From Streptomyces monashensis (GTDB taxonomy: Bacteria > Actinomycetota > Actinomycetes > Streptomycetales > Streptomycetaceae): a stretch of 64,000 bases of DNA. The stretch covers positions 1 to 64,000 of the forward strand of contig NZ_MLYO01000053.1 in NCBI RefSeq assembly GCF_001866665.1. The letters run 5' to 3'. Shown piece after piece: positions 45,421 to 54,662 of this stretch. Position numbers and translations under genes: made by a program. The first letter of the stretch is position 1; every line of letters begins with the position of its first letter. The notes beneath the pieces were generated by a model, which was not told the DNA's origin, searched no databases, and saw only the letters and a program-made list of their open reading frames with translations.

Positions 45421-45424
<4 letters not shown>
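42869..45424 (+). CDS. kdpD: KdpD-type sensor histidine kinase
   Basis: 851 residues from ATG 42869. An N-terminal KdpD domain (1-210) has Walker A GAAPGVGKT (about 10-18) and Walker B VALVDELAHTN. A USP-like domain spans about 230-365, four short membrane segments (DUF4118) about 395-490, and a GAF-like region precedes the kinase core with H-box AAVSHDLRTPLAG and the N, G1 and G2 boxes (ending GGLTMVLSLR). Senses potassium and turgor in model bacteria. No kdpFABC pump genes are next to it. Overlaps kdpE by 4 bases. Confidence 0.93.
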
Positions 45425-46107
<683 letters not shown>

Positions 46108-46165
46108 GGCGGTCGCGGTGAGCGGGGCTACGGCGGTGTCGGTGCGCCCCGGTACGCTTTCAGGT

Positions 46166-46564
46166 ATGAGTGCTGTTCCCCGTTCCGAAAAGCCGGCAGG
46201 CCGGTTCCGGCGCATGCTCGACCGGCTGTCCTCGTCGCAGGAGGACCTGGAGTCCGAGGAACTGCGGGAAGACGCCCAGACCGCCGGCTGCACCAGGATC
46301 GGCGACTGCCAGGACCGGCAGATCGTCACCGTAACTGGTACCTTGCGCACGGTCACCCTGCGTCCGCGCGCCGGAGTCCCGGCCCTGGAGGCCGAGCTGT
46401 TCGACGGCTCCGCGGCGCTGGACGTGGTGTGGCTCGGCAGGCGTTCCATCGTGGGCATAGAACCGGGGCGCAAGCTGATCGCATCGGGCCGGATCTCGAT
46501 GAGCCGGGGCCGCCGGGTGCTGTTCAACCCGAAATACGAACTGCGACCCCTCGGACGGGAGTAG
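46166..46564 (+). CDS. OB-fold nucleic-acid-binding protein
   Basis: 132 residues from ATG 46166. An N-terminal basic helix (MSAVPRSEKPAGRFRRMLDR) leads to an OB-fold (about 45-130, QIVTVTGTLRTVTLRPRAGV, ELFDGSAALDVVWLGRR, RKLIASGRISM). The family is common in Streptomyces next to DUF3159; target unknown. The next gene starts 3 bases after its stop. Confidence 0.85.
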   Translation: MSAVPRSEKPAGRFRRMLDRLSSSQEDLESEELREDAQTAGCTRIGDCQDRQIVTVTGTLRTVTLRPRAGVPALEAELFDGSAALDVVWLGRRSIVGIEPGRKLIASGRISMSRGRRVLFNPKYELRPLGRE

Positions 46565-46567
46565 CCG

Positions 46568-47338
46568 GTGACGTCCCTCGACAAGCCGACCGAAGACACC
46601 GGTCAGGCGCAGACCGACGACGCCCGGGCGGTGACCGAGGCCGCGCTGTTCGAGGCGTTCGGCGGGGTCCGCGGCATGGTCGAGACGGTCGTGCCGGGCC
46701 TGCTCTTCGTCGCGATCTTCACGATCGACAAGAACCTGCACGTGTCGGCGATCGCCGCGCTGATCGTCTCCCTGGTCCTGGTCGTGGTCCGGCTGGCCAT
46801 GAAGGACACCGTCAAGCACGCCTTCAGCGGCGTCTTCGGCGTGGCCTTCGGTGTCGTCTTCGCGATGTTCACCGGCAACGCCAAGGACTTCTACCTCCCG
46901 GGCATGCTCTACACGCTGGGCCTGGCGCTGGCGTACATCGTCACGACCGTCGCCGGCGTGCCCCTGCTCGGCCTCATCCTGGGCCCGGTCTTCAAGGAGA
47001 ACCTCTCCTGGCGCACCCGCAACCCGGGCCGCAAGACGGCCTATGCGAAGGCCAGTTGGGCCTGGGGCCTGATCCTGCTCGCCAAGTGCGCGATCCTCTT
47101 CCCGCTGTACTGGTGGTCGGACACCACCAAGCTCGGCTGGATCCTGGTCGCCCTGAAGATCCCGCCCTTCCTGCTGGCGGTCTGGCTCACCTGGGTCTTC
47201 CTCGTGAAGGCCCCCGCGCCGATCGACGTGTTCGCGGAGATGGAGGCGGAGGAGCGGGCGGAGAAGGAGCGCAAGGCCGCACTGGCCGCCGAGGGCGGCG
47301 TCGACCAGGCGGGCGGACGGCACCGCCGGGACGCGTAG
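46568..47338 (+). CDS. DUF3159 membrane protein
   Basis: 256 residues from GTG 46568. Six membrane segments in three pairs (about 45-215), among them ETVVPGLLFVAIFTIDKNLH and AFSGVFGVAFGVVFAMFTGN. The C-terminal tail is charged and cytoplasmic. Known only as a conserved actinobacterial membrane protein. Coupled to the OB-fold gene. Confidence 0.88.
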   Translation: MTSLDKPTEDTGQAQTDDARAVTEAALFEAFGGVRGMVETVVPGLLFVAIFTIDKNLHVSAIAALIVSLVLVVVRLAMKDTVKHAFSGVFGVAFGVVFAMFTGNAKDFYLPGMLYTLGLALAYIVTTVAGVPLLGLILGPVFKENLSWRTRNPGRKTAYAKASWAWGLILLAKCAILFPLYWWSDTTKLGWILVALKIPPFLLAVWLTWVFLVKAPAPIDVFAEMEAEERAEKERKAALAAEGGVDQAGGRHRRDA

Positions 47339-47383
47339 ACACCGCGCGTACACAGCGATCGCGTAACAGCGGTCGTACGGCGA

Positions 47384-47417
47384 AGAAGGGCGCCCTCGGT
47401 CGCGAGGGCGCCCTTCT
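47384..47417. terminator. Bidirectional terminator
   Basis: Perfect 15-bp arms AGAAGGGCGCCCTCG and CGAGGGCGCCCTTCT with a 4-base loop, between the convergent DUF3159 and TrkA-like genes. Confidence 0.85.
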
Positions 47418-47426
47418 CCTGTGCGG

Positions 47427-48098
47427 TCAGCTCTCCTCGCGCCGCACCGACAGCAGTTCCTCCAGCTGCTCCTCACGGGCCTGCGCGGCCACGAAGAGGA
47501 GTTCGTCGCCCGCCTCCAGGGAGTCCTCCCGGGACGGGGTCAGGACCCGTGTGCCGCGGATGATCGTGACCAGCGAGGTGTCCTCGGGCCACTGGACGTC
47601 GCCCACCTGGGTGCCGGCCAGGGCCGACTCCTCGGGCAGGGTCAGCTCGACGAGGTTGGCGTCGCCGTGGCTGAAGCGGAGCAGCCGGACCAGGTCGCCG
47701 ACGCTCACCGCCTCCTCGACCAGGGCGGACATCAGACGCGGGGTGGAGACGGCCACGTCCACGCCCCAGGCCTCGTTGAACAGCCACTCGTTCTTGGGGT
47801 TGTTGACACGGGCGACGACGCGCGGGACGCCGTACTCCGTCTTGGCGAGCAGTGAGACCACCAGGTTGACCTTGTCGTCGCCGGTCGCGGCGATGACGAC
47901 GTTGCAGCGCTGGAGCGCCGCCTCGTCCAGGGACGTGATCTCACAGGCGTCGGCCAGCAGCCACTCCGCCTGCGGCACCCGCTCCACCGAGATGGCGGTC
48001 GGGGCCTTGTCGACGAGCAGGACCTCGTGGCCGTTCTCCAGCAGCTCGCCCGCGATCGAGCGGCCGACGGCGCCGGCTCCGGCAATGGCGACCCTCAT
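47427..48098 (-). CDS. TrkA-like potassium-channel regulator, second of a pair
   Basis: 223 residues from ATG 48098, sharing one base with the previous gene's stop (TGATG). The N-terminal Rossmann RCK domain starts MRVAIAGAGAVGRSIAGELL, with the GxGxxG NAD-type motif. A C-terminal RCK_C part (about 140-220) carries VELTLPEESALAGTQVGDVQ and GDELLFVAA. Such proteins gate Trk/Ktr potassium uptake in response to nucleotides, and actinobacterial RCK_C domains may bind c-di-AMP. No membrane partner (TrkH) is adjacent. Confidence 0.9.
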   Translation of the reverse strand: MRVAIAGAGAVGRSIAGELLENGHEVLLVDKAPTAISVERVPQAEWLLADACEITSLDEAALQRCNVVIAATGDDKVNLVVSLLAKTEYGVPRVVARVNNPKNEWLFNEAWGVDVAVSTPRLMSALVEEAVSVGDLVRLLRFSHGDANLVELTLPEESALAGTQVGDVQWPEDTSLVTIIRGTRVLTPSREDSLEAGDELLFVAAQAREEQLEELLSVRREES

Positions 48099-48769
48099 CA
48101 GTGACCGCCCTCCTCTTCCGGGCCCTGGGCGAAGGCGGCTTCGACCTTGGCCACGTCGTCCGTCCGCATCATCACGTGCACGAGGTCACCCTCCTGCAGC
48201 ACGGTCTGCGAACTCGGCAGGATCGCCTCGCCCAGGCGGGTCAGGAACGCCACGCGGACGCCCGTCTCCTCCTGGAGCTTGCTGATCTTGTGGCCGACCC
48301 ACTTCGCCGACGCGTGCACCTCGGCGAGCTGCACGCCGCCGGTGGGATCGCGCCACAGCGGCTCGGCGCCCGACGGCAGCAGCCGGCGCAGCATCTGGTC
48401 GGCGGTCCAGCGCACCGTGGCCACGGTGGGGATGCCCAGGCGCTGGTAGACCTCCGCGCGGCGGGGGTCGTAGATGCGGGCGGCCACGTTCTCGACGCCG
48501 AACATCTCGCGGGCCACACGCGCGGAGATGATGTTGGAGTTGTCACCGCTGGAGACAGCGGCGAAGGCGCCGGCCTCCTCGATACCCGCCTCGCGCAGGG
48601 TGTCCTGGTCGAAGCCGACGCCGGTGACCCGGCGGCCCCCGAAACCGGGGCCCAGACGACGGAAGGCGGTGGGGTCCTGATCGATCACTGCGACCGTGTG
48701 GCCCTGTTGCTCCAGGGTCTGGGCGAGAGCGGAACCAACTCTTCCGCAGCCCATGATGACGATGTGCAC
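48098..48769 (-). CDS. TrkA-like potassium-channel regulator, first of a pair
   Basis: 223 residues from GTG 48769 (MHIVIMGCGRVGSALAQTLE), with GGAAGGA upstream; the upstream ATG at 48790 is rejected. GxGxxG-type motif at GCGRVGSA, Asp at the second-strand end (VAVIDQDP), then a C-terminal RCK_C part (ILPSSQTVLQEGDLVHVMMR). Pairs with the next gene, probably as a hetero-oligomer. Confidence 0.9.
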   Translation of the reverse strand: MHIVIMGCGRVGSALAQTLEQQGHTVAVIDQDPTAFRRLGPGFGGRRVTGVGFDQDTLREAGIEEAGAFAAVSSGDNSNIISARVAREMFGVENVAARIYDPRRAEVYQRLGIPTVATVRWTADQMLRRLLPSGAEPLWRDPTGGVQLAEVHASAKWVGHKISKLQEETGVRVAFLTRLGEAILPSSQTVLQEGDLVHVMMRTDDVAKVEAAFAQGPEEEGGH

Positions 48770-48926
48770 GACCGTCCTTCCGGTGTCCAAAAGTTACTGC
48801 TCAGCCTCAGGGTCTCAGACCGACGCCCAAAGCTACACAGCGGCGCCGAGGGGTTGGCTACCCCCGTGCGGCCGACAGGGCCGTGTACGGCATGTGTACG
48901 GGGTGATGATCAGGTACATACAGAGC

Positions 48927-48958
48927 GTTGATCATGGGCGTGCACGGTGTTGATCATG
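48927..48958. repeat. GTTGATCATG, two copies 22 bp apart
   Basis: Exact copies at 48927-48936 and 48949-48958, each containing the palindrome TGATCA, two helical turns apart. They lie upstream of the KimA-like gene and the paired TrkA genes. A regulator-binding site is possible. Confidence 0.4.
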
Positions 48959-48990
48959 TGTGGATCAGGTGGTGGTTACATGTGCGCGTG

Positions 48991-49119
48991 TCAGCGCTCC
49001 GCGTCGGCGACCACCTGACGGGGACGTCGGCGAGTGATGCTGCGCACGCTGCACAGGGTCAGGATTCCGACGCCGACGAGGGCGAGTGTCGCCCCGATCA
49101 GCTCCGCGATGGCGGGCAT
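48991..49119 (-). CDS. 42-residue single-TM membrane protein
   Basis: Read on the minus strand from ATG 49119, with a perfect GGAGG five bases upstream: MPAIAELIGATLALVGVGIL, then TLCSVRSITRRRPRQVVADA, ER, stop at 48991-48993. One membrane helix (about 5-24) is followed by an Arg-rich cytoplasmic tail, a positive-inside topology. It is below the usual ORF length cutoff. It lies between the TrkA pair and the KimA-like permease and could be a small accessory subunit of potassium uptake; that is inference. Confidence 0.6.
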   Translation of the reverse strand: MPAIAELIGATLALVGVGILTLCSVRSITRRRPRQVVADAER

Positions 49120-49280
49120 GGAGCCTCCGAAGTGCGATGACAGGCGGGGTTTGCCATCTAGGCACGGGGAGCGCGCGGACCACGGAATCCGCAGTCGCGC
49201 GCTCCCGTGATTTCACTCGTGAGGCAGATCGATGACGCCGGGTGGGCGGCAGCCAGTTCGAACCCTTACGATCCTCTGTC

Positions 49281-51356
49281 GTGTCCAAACTGACCGACGT
49301 GCCCAAACGGATCCTGATCGGGCGCGCACTGCGCAGTGACCGGCTGGGCGAAACGCTCCTGCCGAAGCGCATCGCACTCCCCGTCTTCGCCTCCGACCCG
49401 CTTTCCTCCGTCGCCTACGCGCCGGGCGAGGTGCTGCTGGTCCTGTCCATCGCGGGCGTGTCGGCGTACCACTTCAGCCCCTGGATCGCGGTCGCGGTCG
49501 TCGTGCTGATGTTCACGGTGGTCGCCTCCTACCGGCAGAACGTCCACGCCTACCCGAGCGGCGGCGGCGACTACGAGGTCGCCACCACCAACCTCGGCCC
49601 CAGGGCGGGCCTGACCGTCGCCAGCGCCCTGCTCGTCGACTACGTCCTCACCGTCGCTGTCTCCATCGCCTCCGGCATCGAGAACCTCGGCTCCGCCGTC
49701 CCGTTCGTGGTGCAGCACAAGGTGCTGTGCGCGGTCGCCGTGATCGTGCTGCTGACGCTGATGAACCTGCGCGGCGTCAAGGAGTCCGGCAAGCTCTTCG
49801 CGATCCCGACGTACGTGTTCGTCGGCGGCGTCTTCGTCATGATCGCCTGGGGCGCCTTCCGGGGCCTGGTCCTCGGCGACTCCATGCGCGCCCCGACGGC
49901 CGACTACCACATCAAGGCCGAACACCAGGGTCTGGCCGGCTTCGCGCTGGTCTTCCTGCTGCTGCGCGCCTTCTCCTCCGGCTGTGCCGCGCTCACCGGC
50001 GTGGAGGCCATCTCCAACGGCGTCCCGGCCTTCCGCAAGCCCAAGTCGAAGAACGCGGCGACCACCCTCGCCATGATGGGCCTGCTGGCCGTCACCATGT
50101 TCTGCGGCATCATCGCCCTCGCCATGACGACCAAGGTCCACATGGCGGAGAACCCGGCGACCGATCTGCTCCACAACGGCGTCGGCCTCGGCTCCGGCTA
50201 CGTCCAGAACCCGGTGATCTCCCAGGTCGCCGAGGCGGTCTTCGGCAAGGGCAGCTTCCTGTTCGTCGTCCTGGCGGCGGCGACGGCGCTGGTCCTCTTC
50301 CTGGCCGCCAACACGGCGTACAACGGCTTCCCGCTGCTCGGCTCGATCCTCGCCCAGGACCGCTACCTCCCGCGCCAGCTGCACACCCGCGGCGACCGCC
50401 TCGCCTTCTCGAACGGCATCGTGCTGCTCGCGGGCGCGGCGAGCCTGCTGACGATCATCTACGGCGCGGACTCCACACGGCTGATCCAGCTCTACATCGT
50501 CGGCGTGTTCGTCTCCTTCACGCTCAGCCAGACCGGCATGGTCCGGCACTGGAACCGCCACCTGGCGACCGAGACGGACGACGCCAAGCGCCGCCACATG
50601 ATGCGCTCCCGCGCGATCAACGCCTTCGGCGCCTTCTTCACCGGTCTGGTGCTCGTCGTCGTCCTCGTCACCAAGTTCACGCACGGTGCCTGGGTCGCCC
50701 TCATGGGCATGTGCATCTTCTACGCGACGATGACCGCGATCCGCCGGCACTACGACCGCGTGGCCGAGGAGATCGCAGCCCCCGAGAGCCCTGCCGCCGA
50801 CGACGACCTGACCCGCCCGTCGCGGGTGCGCTCGGTCGTGCTCATCTCGAAGATCCACCGTCCCACGCTGCGCGCCCTGGCCTACGCCAAGCTGATGCGC
50901 TCGGACACCCTGGAGGCGCTCACGGTCAACGTCGACGCGGCGGAGACCAAGGCCCTGCGCGAGGAGTGGGAGCGGCGCGGCATCGACGTACCGCTGAAGG
51001 TCCTCGACTCGCCGTACCGCGAGGTCACGCGCCCGGTGATCGAGTACGTGAAGAGCCTGCGCGCGGAGTCGCCGCGGGACGCGGTGTCGGTGATCATCCC
51101 CGAGTACGTGGTCGGCCACTGGTACGAGCACCTGCTGCACAACCAGAGCGCCCTGCGCCTGAAGGGCCGCCTGCTCTTCACGCCCGGCGTGATGGTCACC
51201 TCCGTCCCCTACCAGCTGGCGTCCTCCGAGGCGGCCAAGCTGCGCGCCCGCAGGCGCCAGGAGTGGAGCGCGCCGGGCGCCGTGCGGCGAGGGCCGGCGG
51301 CGGAGCGGGCCAAGGCGACTCCGGCGGCGAAGGAGTCCCCGGCGGCCAAGGACTGA
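49281..51356 (+). CDS. APC-superfamily permease, KimA-like potassium importer
   Basis: 691 residues from GTG 49281 (MSKLTDVPKRILIGRALRSD). About twelve membrane segments (45-490), with LPVFASDPLSSVAYAPGEVL near the start, GTG-like SGGGDYEVATTNLG and an ESGKLFAIPTYVFV stretch. The C-terminal ~200 residues form a cytoplasmic USP-like domain (RSVVLISKIHRPTLRALAYA). This layout is that of KimA-type potassium importers, which c-di-AMP inhibits in Bacillus. The tail ends in an Ala/Lys/Glu repeat. Placement beside kdpDE and trkA supports a potassium role. Confidence 0.85.
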   Translation: MSKLTDVPKRILIGRALRSDRLGETLLPKRIALPVFASDPLSSVAYAPGEVLLVLSIAGVSAYHFSPWIAVAVVVLMFTVVASYRQNVHAYPSGGGDYEVATTNLGPRAGLTVASALLVDYVLTVAVSIASGIENLGSAVPFVVQHKVLCAVAVIVLLTLMNLRGVKESGKLFAIPTYVFVGGVFVMIAWGAFRGLVLGDSMRAPTADYHIKAEHQGLAGFALVFLLLRAFSSGCAALTGVEAISNGVPAFRKPKSKNAATTLAMMGLLAVTMFCGIIALAMTTKVHMAENPATDLLHNGVGLGSGYVQNPVISQVAEAVFGKGSFLFVVLAAATALVLFLAANTAYNGFPLLGSILAQDRYLPRQLHTRGDRLAFSNGIVLLAGAASLLTIIYGADSTRLIQLYIVGVFVSFTLSQTGMVRHWNRHLATETDDAKRRHMMRSRAINAFGAFFTGLVLVVVLVTKFTHGAWVALMGMCIFYATMTAIRRHYDRVAEEIAAPESPAADDDLTRPSRVRSVVLISKIHRPTLRALAYAKLMRSDTLEALTVNVDAAETKALREEWERRGIDVPLKVLDSPYREVTRPVIEYVKSLRAESPRDAVSVIIPEYVVGHWYEHLLHNQSALRLKGRLLFTPGVMVTSVPYQLASSEAAKLRARRRQEWSAPGAVRRGPAAERAKATPAAKESPAAKD

Positions 51357-51488
51357 GCCGTCGACGGCGTCGACGGCGTCGGTGCGACCGCGGACCGAGG
51401 GGGAGCGGCGAGGCCGTAGACTGGTGGGCTGTTGTCCGGCCCACCCGTTTGCGGCCGCTTCCCCTTCTGGATCTGGAGTCACCCCGCC

Positions 51489-52820
51489 ATGCAGGCAGAA
51501 CCGACGAAGTCTCTGGTGGGCGAGGAGTACGAGGTCGAGATCGGCCCCGTCGCCCATGGCGGCCACTGCATCGCCCGTACGGCCGAGGGCCAGGTGCTGT
51601 TCGTCCGGCACACGCTGCCCGGCGAGCGGGTGCTGGCCCGGGTGACGGAGGGCGAGGAGGGCGCACGCTTCCTGCGCGCGGACGCCGTCGAGATCCTGGA
51701 GCCCTCCAAGGACCGCATCGAGGCCCCCTGCCCCTTCGCCGGTCCCGGCCGCTGCGGTGGCTGCGACTGGCAGCACGCCAAGCCGGGCGCCCAGCGCCGG
51801 CTCAAGGGCGAGGTGATCGCCGAGCAGCTCCAGCGGCTCGCGGGCCTCACGCCCGAGGAGGCCGGCTGGGACGGCACGGTGATGCCGGCGGAGGGCGACA
51901 AGCTGCCCGCGGGCGAGGTCCCGCAGTGGCGCACCCGCGTCCAGTACGCCGTGGACGCCTCGACGGGGCAGGCGGGCCTGCGCCGCCACCGCTCGCACGA
52001 GGTCGAGCACATCGACCACTGCATGATCGCGGCGGCCGGGGTGTCCGAGCTGGGCATCGAGCGGCGGGACTGGACCGGCATGGAGTCGGTCGAGGCGATC
52101 GCGGCGACGGGCTCCCAGGACCGCCAGGTCATCCTGACCCCGCGCCCGGGTGCCCGCCTCCCCCTGGTCGAACTGGACAAGCCGGTCTCGGTCCTGCGCG
52201 TCGACGAGAAGTCGGGCGGCGTGCACCGCGTCCACGGCCGCCCCTTCGTCCGCGAACGCGCGGACGGCCGCACCCACCGCGTCGGGAACGGCGGCTTCTG
52301 GCAGGTCCACCCGAAGGCGGCCGACACCCTGGTGACCGCCGTCATGCAGGGCCTGCTGCCCCGCAAGGGCGAGACGGCCCTGGACCTCTACTGCGGAGTG
52401 GGCCTGTTCGCGGGGGCACTGGCCGACCGCCTCGGCGAGAACGGCGCGGTCCTCGGCATCGAGTCCGGCAAGCGGGCGGTCGAGGACGCCCGGCACAACC
52501 TCGCCGACTTCCCCCGCGTCCGCGTCGAACAGGGCAAGGTCGAATCGGTCCTCCCGCGCACGGGCATCACCGAGGTCGACCTGATCGTCCTCGACCCCCC
52601 GCGCGCCGGCGCGGGCCGCGGCACGGTCGCCCACCTCGCCTCCCTCGGCGCGCGCCGCATCGCCTACGTCGCCTGCGATCCCGCTGCGCTCGCCCGCGAC
52701 CTGGGGTACTTCCGCGAGGGCGGGTACCGGGTACGGACGCTGCGGGCGTTCGATCTGTTTCCGATGACGCATCACGTGGAGTGCGTGGCGATTCTGGAGC
52801 CGGCTGAGAAGGGTCGCTGA
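51489..52820 (+). CDS. TrmA/RumA-type RNA (uracil-5-)methyltransferase
   Basis: 443 residues from ATG 51489. A TRAM domain (1-60, VGEEYEVEIGPVAHGGHCIA) is followed by an iron-sulfur Cys cluster (CPFAGPGRCGGCDWQH, about 78-93). The SAM-binding core starts DLYCGVGLFAGALADR (about 298-313) and the catalytic motif is DPPRAGAGRGTV, with the nucleophile region VACDPAALARDL. It methylates a uridine in rRNA or tRNA; which one is not decidable from sequence. Confidence 0.92.
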   Translation: MQAEPTKSLVGEEYEVEIGPVAHGGHCIARTAEGQVLFVRHTLPGERVLARVTEGEEGARFLRADAVEILEPSKDRIEAPCPFAGPGRCGGCDWQHAKPGAQRRLKGEVIAEQLQRLAGLTPEEAGWDGTVMPAEGDKLPAGEVPQWRTRVQYAVDASTGQAGLRRHRSHEVEHIDHCMIAAAGVSELGIERRDWTGMESVEAIAATGSQDRQVILTPRPGARLPLVELDKPVSVLRVDEKSGGVHRVHGRPFVRERADGRTHRVGNGGFWQVHPKAADTLVTAVMQGLLPRKGETALDLYCGVGLFAGALADRLGENGAVLGIESGKRAVEDARHNLADFPRVRVEQGKVESVLPRTGITEVDLIVLDPPRAGAGRGTVAHLASLGARRIAYVACDPAALARDLGYFREGGYRVRTLRAFDLFPMTHHVECVAILEPAEKGR

Positions 52821-52828
52821 CCTGCACA

Positions 52829-52991
52829 TCAGATGCGGGCCGACAGGCCGTGGCACACCAGCGTCATGATGCCGCGCAGCCTGCCGACCACCATGACGGC
52901 GGGTGCGAAGACTCCGGCCGGCTGGCCCATCGGGAAGTGGCGGTTGACGTCGGTGACTGAGTACGGCAGCAACGCGGGCTCCTCGGAGGGT
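52829..52991 (-). pseudogene. C-terminal fragment of an unknown protein
   Basis: The minus strand reads ALLPYSVTDVNRHFPMGQPA, then GVFAPAVMVVGRLRGIMTLV, then CHGLSARI and a stop at 52829-52831. It is protein-like, with a hydrophobic stretch, but has no start; upstream the frame degenerates. It lies at the boundary where conserved core gives way to accessory genes. Nothing else is seen in 52821-53153. Confidence 0.35.
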
Positions 52992-53153
52992 GGTTGGCGT
53001 GCGGGACGGAGGCCGGCGGGTCAGCCCATGGGCCGGCTACGGCACTGGCCGGGCACCGAGGGCGGCCTCGACGTGGTGCGGCGCCTCGCCGGACTGCCCG
53101 CCACCGCGCCGCAGAAGTAGCTGCGTGTTGCCCTGCGGCCGGCGTACGGGTGA

Positions 53154-54662
53154 TCACTTCCTCGCTCCCGGCCCTCTCCTGCCCAAGCTCCCGCGAGTCG
53201 CGAGCTGGAGTGAGCCGTGAGACCGTTGGGCGTCCGGCACAGCGGCATCCAGATGTTCACGGTGAGTACGGCTCGCGGCACACCGGAGTCGGACGACGGC
53301 GTCGAGCCCACCGCCCGGGGCTGCCTCAAGGATGACCTCGCCGCCGCTGGCTCGGGTGAGTTGCCGGACCATCGGCAGGCCGAGACCCGTGCCGTCGTGG
53401 TCGGCATCGGGAGCCCGCCAGAACCGGTCGAAGGCTCGGTGCCGTTCGGCCTCGGACATGCCGGGTCCTTGGTCGATCACGTGCAGCTCGGCCATGGGCG
53501 GGGTGCGGCTGCCTTCCCCGGGGACGGCGGCGGTGGTCAGGGTGATGGCGGTTCCCGGTGGGGAGACGCGCAGCGCGTTCGAGAGCAGGTTGTCGATGAT
53601 CTGCTCCAGCGCGCCCGGCACCGCCCACACACGAGCGGCGGGGGCTCCGGAGACGACGATGCCGACCTGCTGTTCGTCGGCGAAGGCCGTCCAGATGGCG
53701 GCGCGATCGGCGACGACGGCGTTCAGATCGACGGCCTCCGGCCTGATCGCGGAGTTCTCCAGCCGGGCGAGCGCGAGCAGCCCCTGCACCATACGGCTGA
53801 GCCGCTCAAGCTCGCCGAGTGCTCGGTCGAGGCTGTCCTGGGCGCAGGGGGCGAGGTGCGGCTCGAAGTTCTCCAGGCGCAGGCGCAGTGAGGTCAGCGG
53901 GGTTTTCAGCTGGTGGGATGCCTCGGAGGCGAATGCCCGCTGGGCCTGGAGCAGGTGCTGGAGCCGGGTCGCGGTTCTGGTGAACGAGGTGGCCAGCCGG
54001 CGCAGTTCCGGCGGTCCGTGATCGGTGGCCGGTGGATCGGTGATCCGGCCTTCGGCAAGTTGTGCGGTGGCGCGTTCCAGGGCCTGCAGGGGACGGGTGA
54101 TCGAGCGGGCGAGCGCGAAGCCGATCAGGGAGACGGCGGACAGGACCCCGAGCCCGACGGCGCCGAGGGCCAGCCAGGTGGCGTGGACCTTCGCCTTGAG
54201 CGGGCCCAGCGCGTACACGGTCCGCACGACACAGGCGACGGTGGCGTTGGAGCCGCCCGGCACGGTCACGAAGAGGTCCTCGCCCCCCGCGGGAGGGTCG
54301 CCATCGGTGCCGGTGGCGGGCTGATCGCGCAGGGCGGCGGAGATGTCCGGCTCGGCGGACAGGTCCTTGCCGACCAGGGAACGGGTGGCGGTGTCGGCGA
54401 GGACGATGCCCTTCCGGTCGGCGACGAGTACGCGGCTCCCGGTGCGCTGCCCGTACGCGCGGGCCAGTTCGGGCAGGTCCGCCGTCAGTCCGTGCTCCAT
54501 CTTGTCCTCGCAGACCTCGGCGAGCGTCATCGCCCCTTGCCGCGCCGTGTGGGAGAAGCGGGACAGCTCGCTGCGGGCGTAGAAGACGCCGAACGGCACT
54601 TCGAGCGCGAGCAGGACGAACAGCATGACGCTCAGGTGACTGACGAGCAGGCGACGCGTCAC
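53154..54662 (-). CDS. Sensor histidine kinase
   Basis: 502 residues from GTG 54662, overlapping its response regulator by 4 bases (GTGA). Membrane segments at about 7-29 and 163-186 enclose an external domain of ~130 residues (PAS/Cache-like, RVLVADRKGIVLADTATRSL). A HAMP region follows, then H-box SEASHQLKTPLTS with His250 and the ATPase domain (N-box IDNLLSNALRV, GTGLGLPMVRQL). Signal unknown; the siderophore operon is next door on the other strand, so iron or envelope state is a fair guess. Confidence 0.9.
   Translation of the reverse strand: MTRRLLVSHLSVMLFVLLALEVPFGVFYARSELSRFSHTARQGAMTLAEVCEDKMEHGLTADLPELARAYGQRTGSRVLVADRKGIVLADTATRSLVGKDLSAEPDISAALRDQPATGTDGDPPAGGEDLFVTVPGGSNATVACVVRTVYALGPLKAKVHATWLALGAVGLGVLSAVSLIGFALARSITRPLQALERATAQLAEGRITDPPATDHGPPELRRLATSFTRTATRLQHLLQAQRAFASEASHQLKTPLTSLRLRLENFEPHLAPCAQDSLDRALGELERLSRMVQGLLALARLENSAIRPEAVDLNAVVADRAAIWTAFADEQQVGIVVSGAPAARVWAVPGALEQIIDNLLSNALRVSPPGTAITLTTAAVPGEGSRTPPMAELHVIDQGPGMSEAERHRAFDRFWRAPDADHDGTGLGLPMVRQLTRASGGEVILEAAPGGGLDAVVRLRCAASRTHREHLDAAVPDAQRSHGSLQLATRGSLGRRGPGARK

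Noticed and set aside
48770..49280. ydaO/c-di-AMP riboswitch before the KimA-like gene
   Set aside because: Looked for because the gene class suggests it, but no conserved riboswitch blocks could be seen; only short repeats were found.
49266..52856. 1196-codon minus-strand frame opposite the KimA-like and methyltransferase genes
   Set aside because: Antisense to two well-recognised genes, with His/Arg/Asp-rich nonsense composition; an artefact of high G+C.
52833..53120. 95-residue plus-strand frame after the RNA methyltransferase
   Set aside because: Composition is unconvincing and overlaps a more protein-like minus-strand fragment; no ribosome site.
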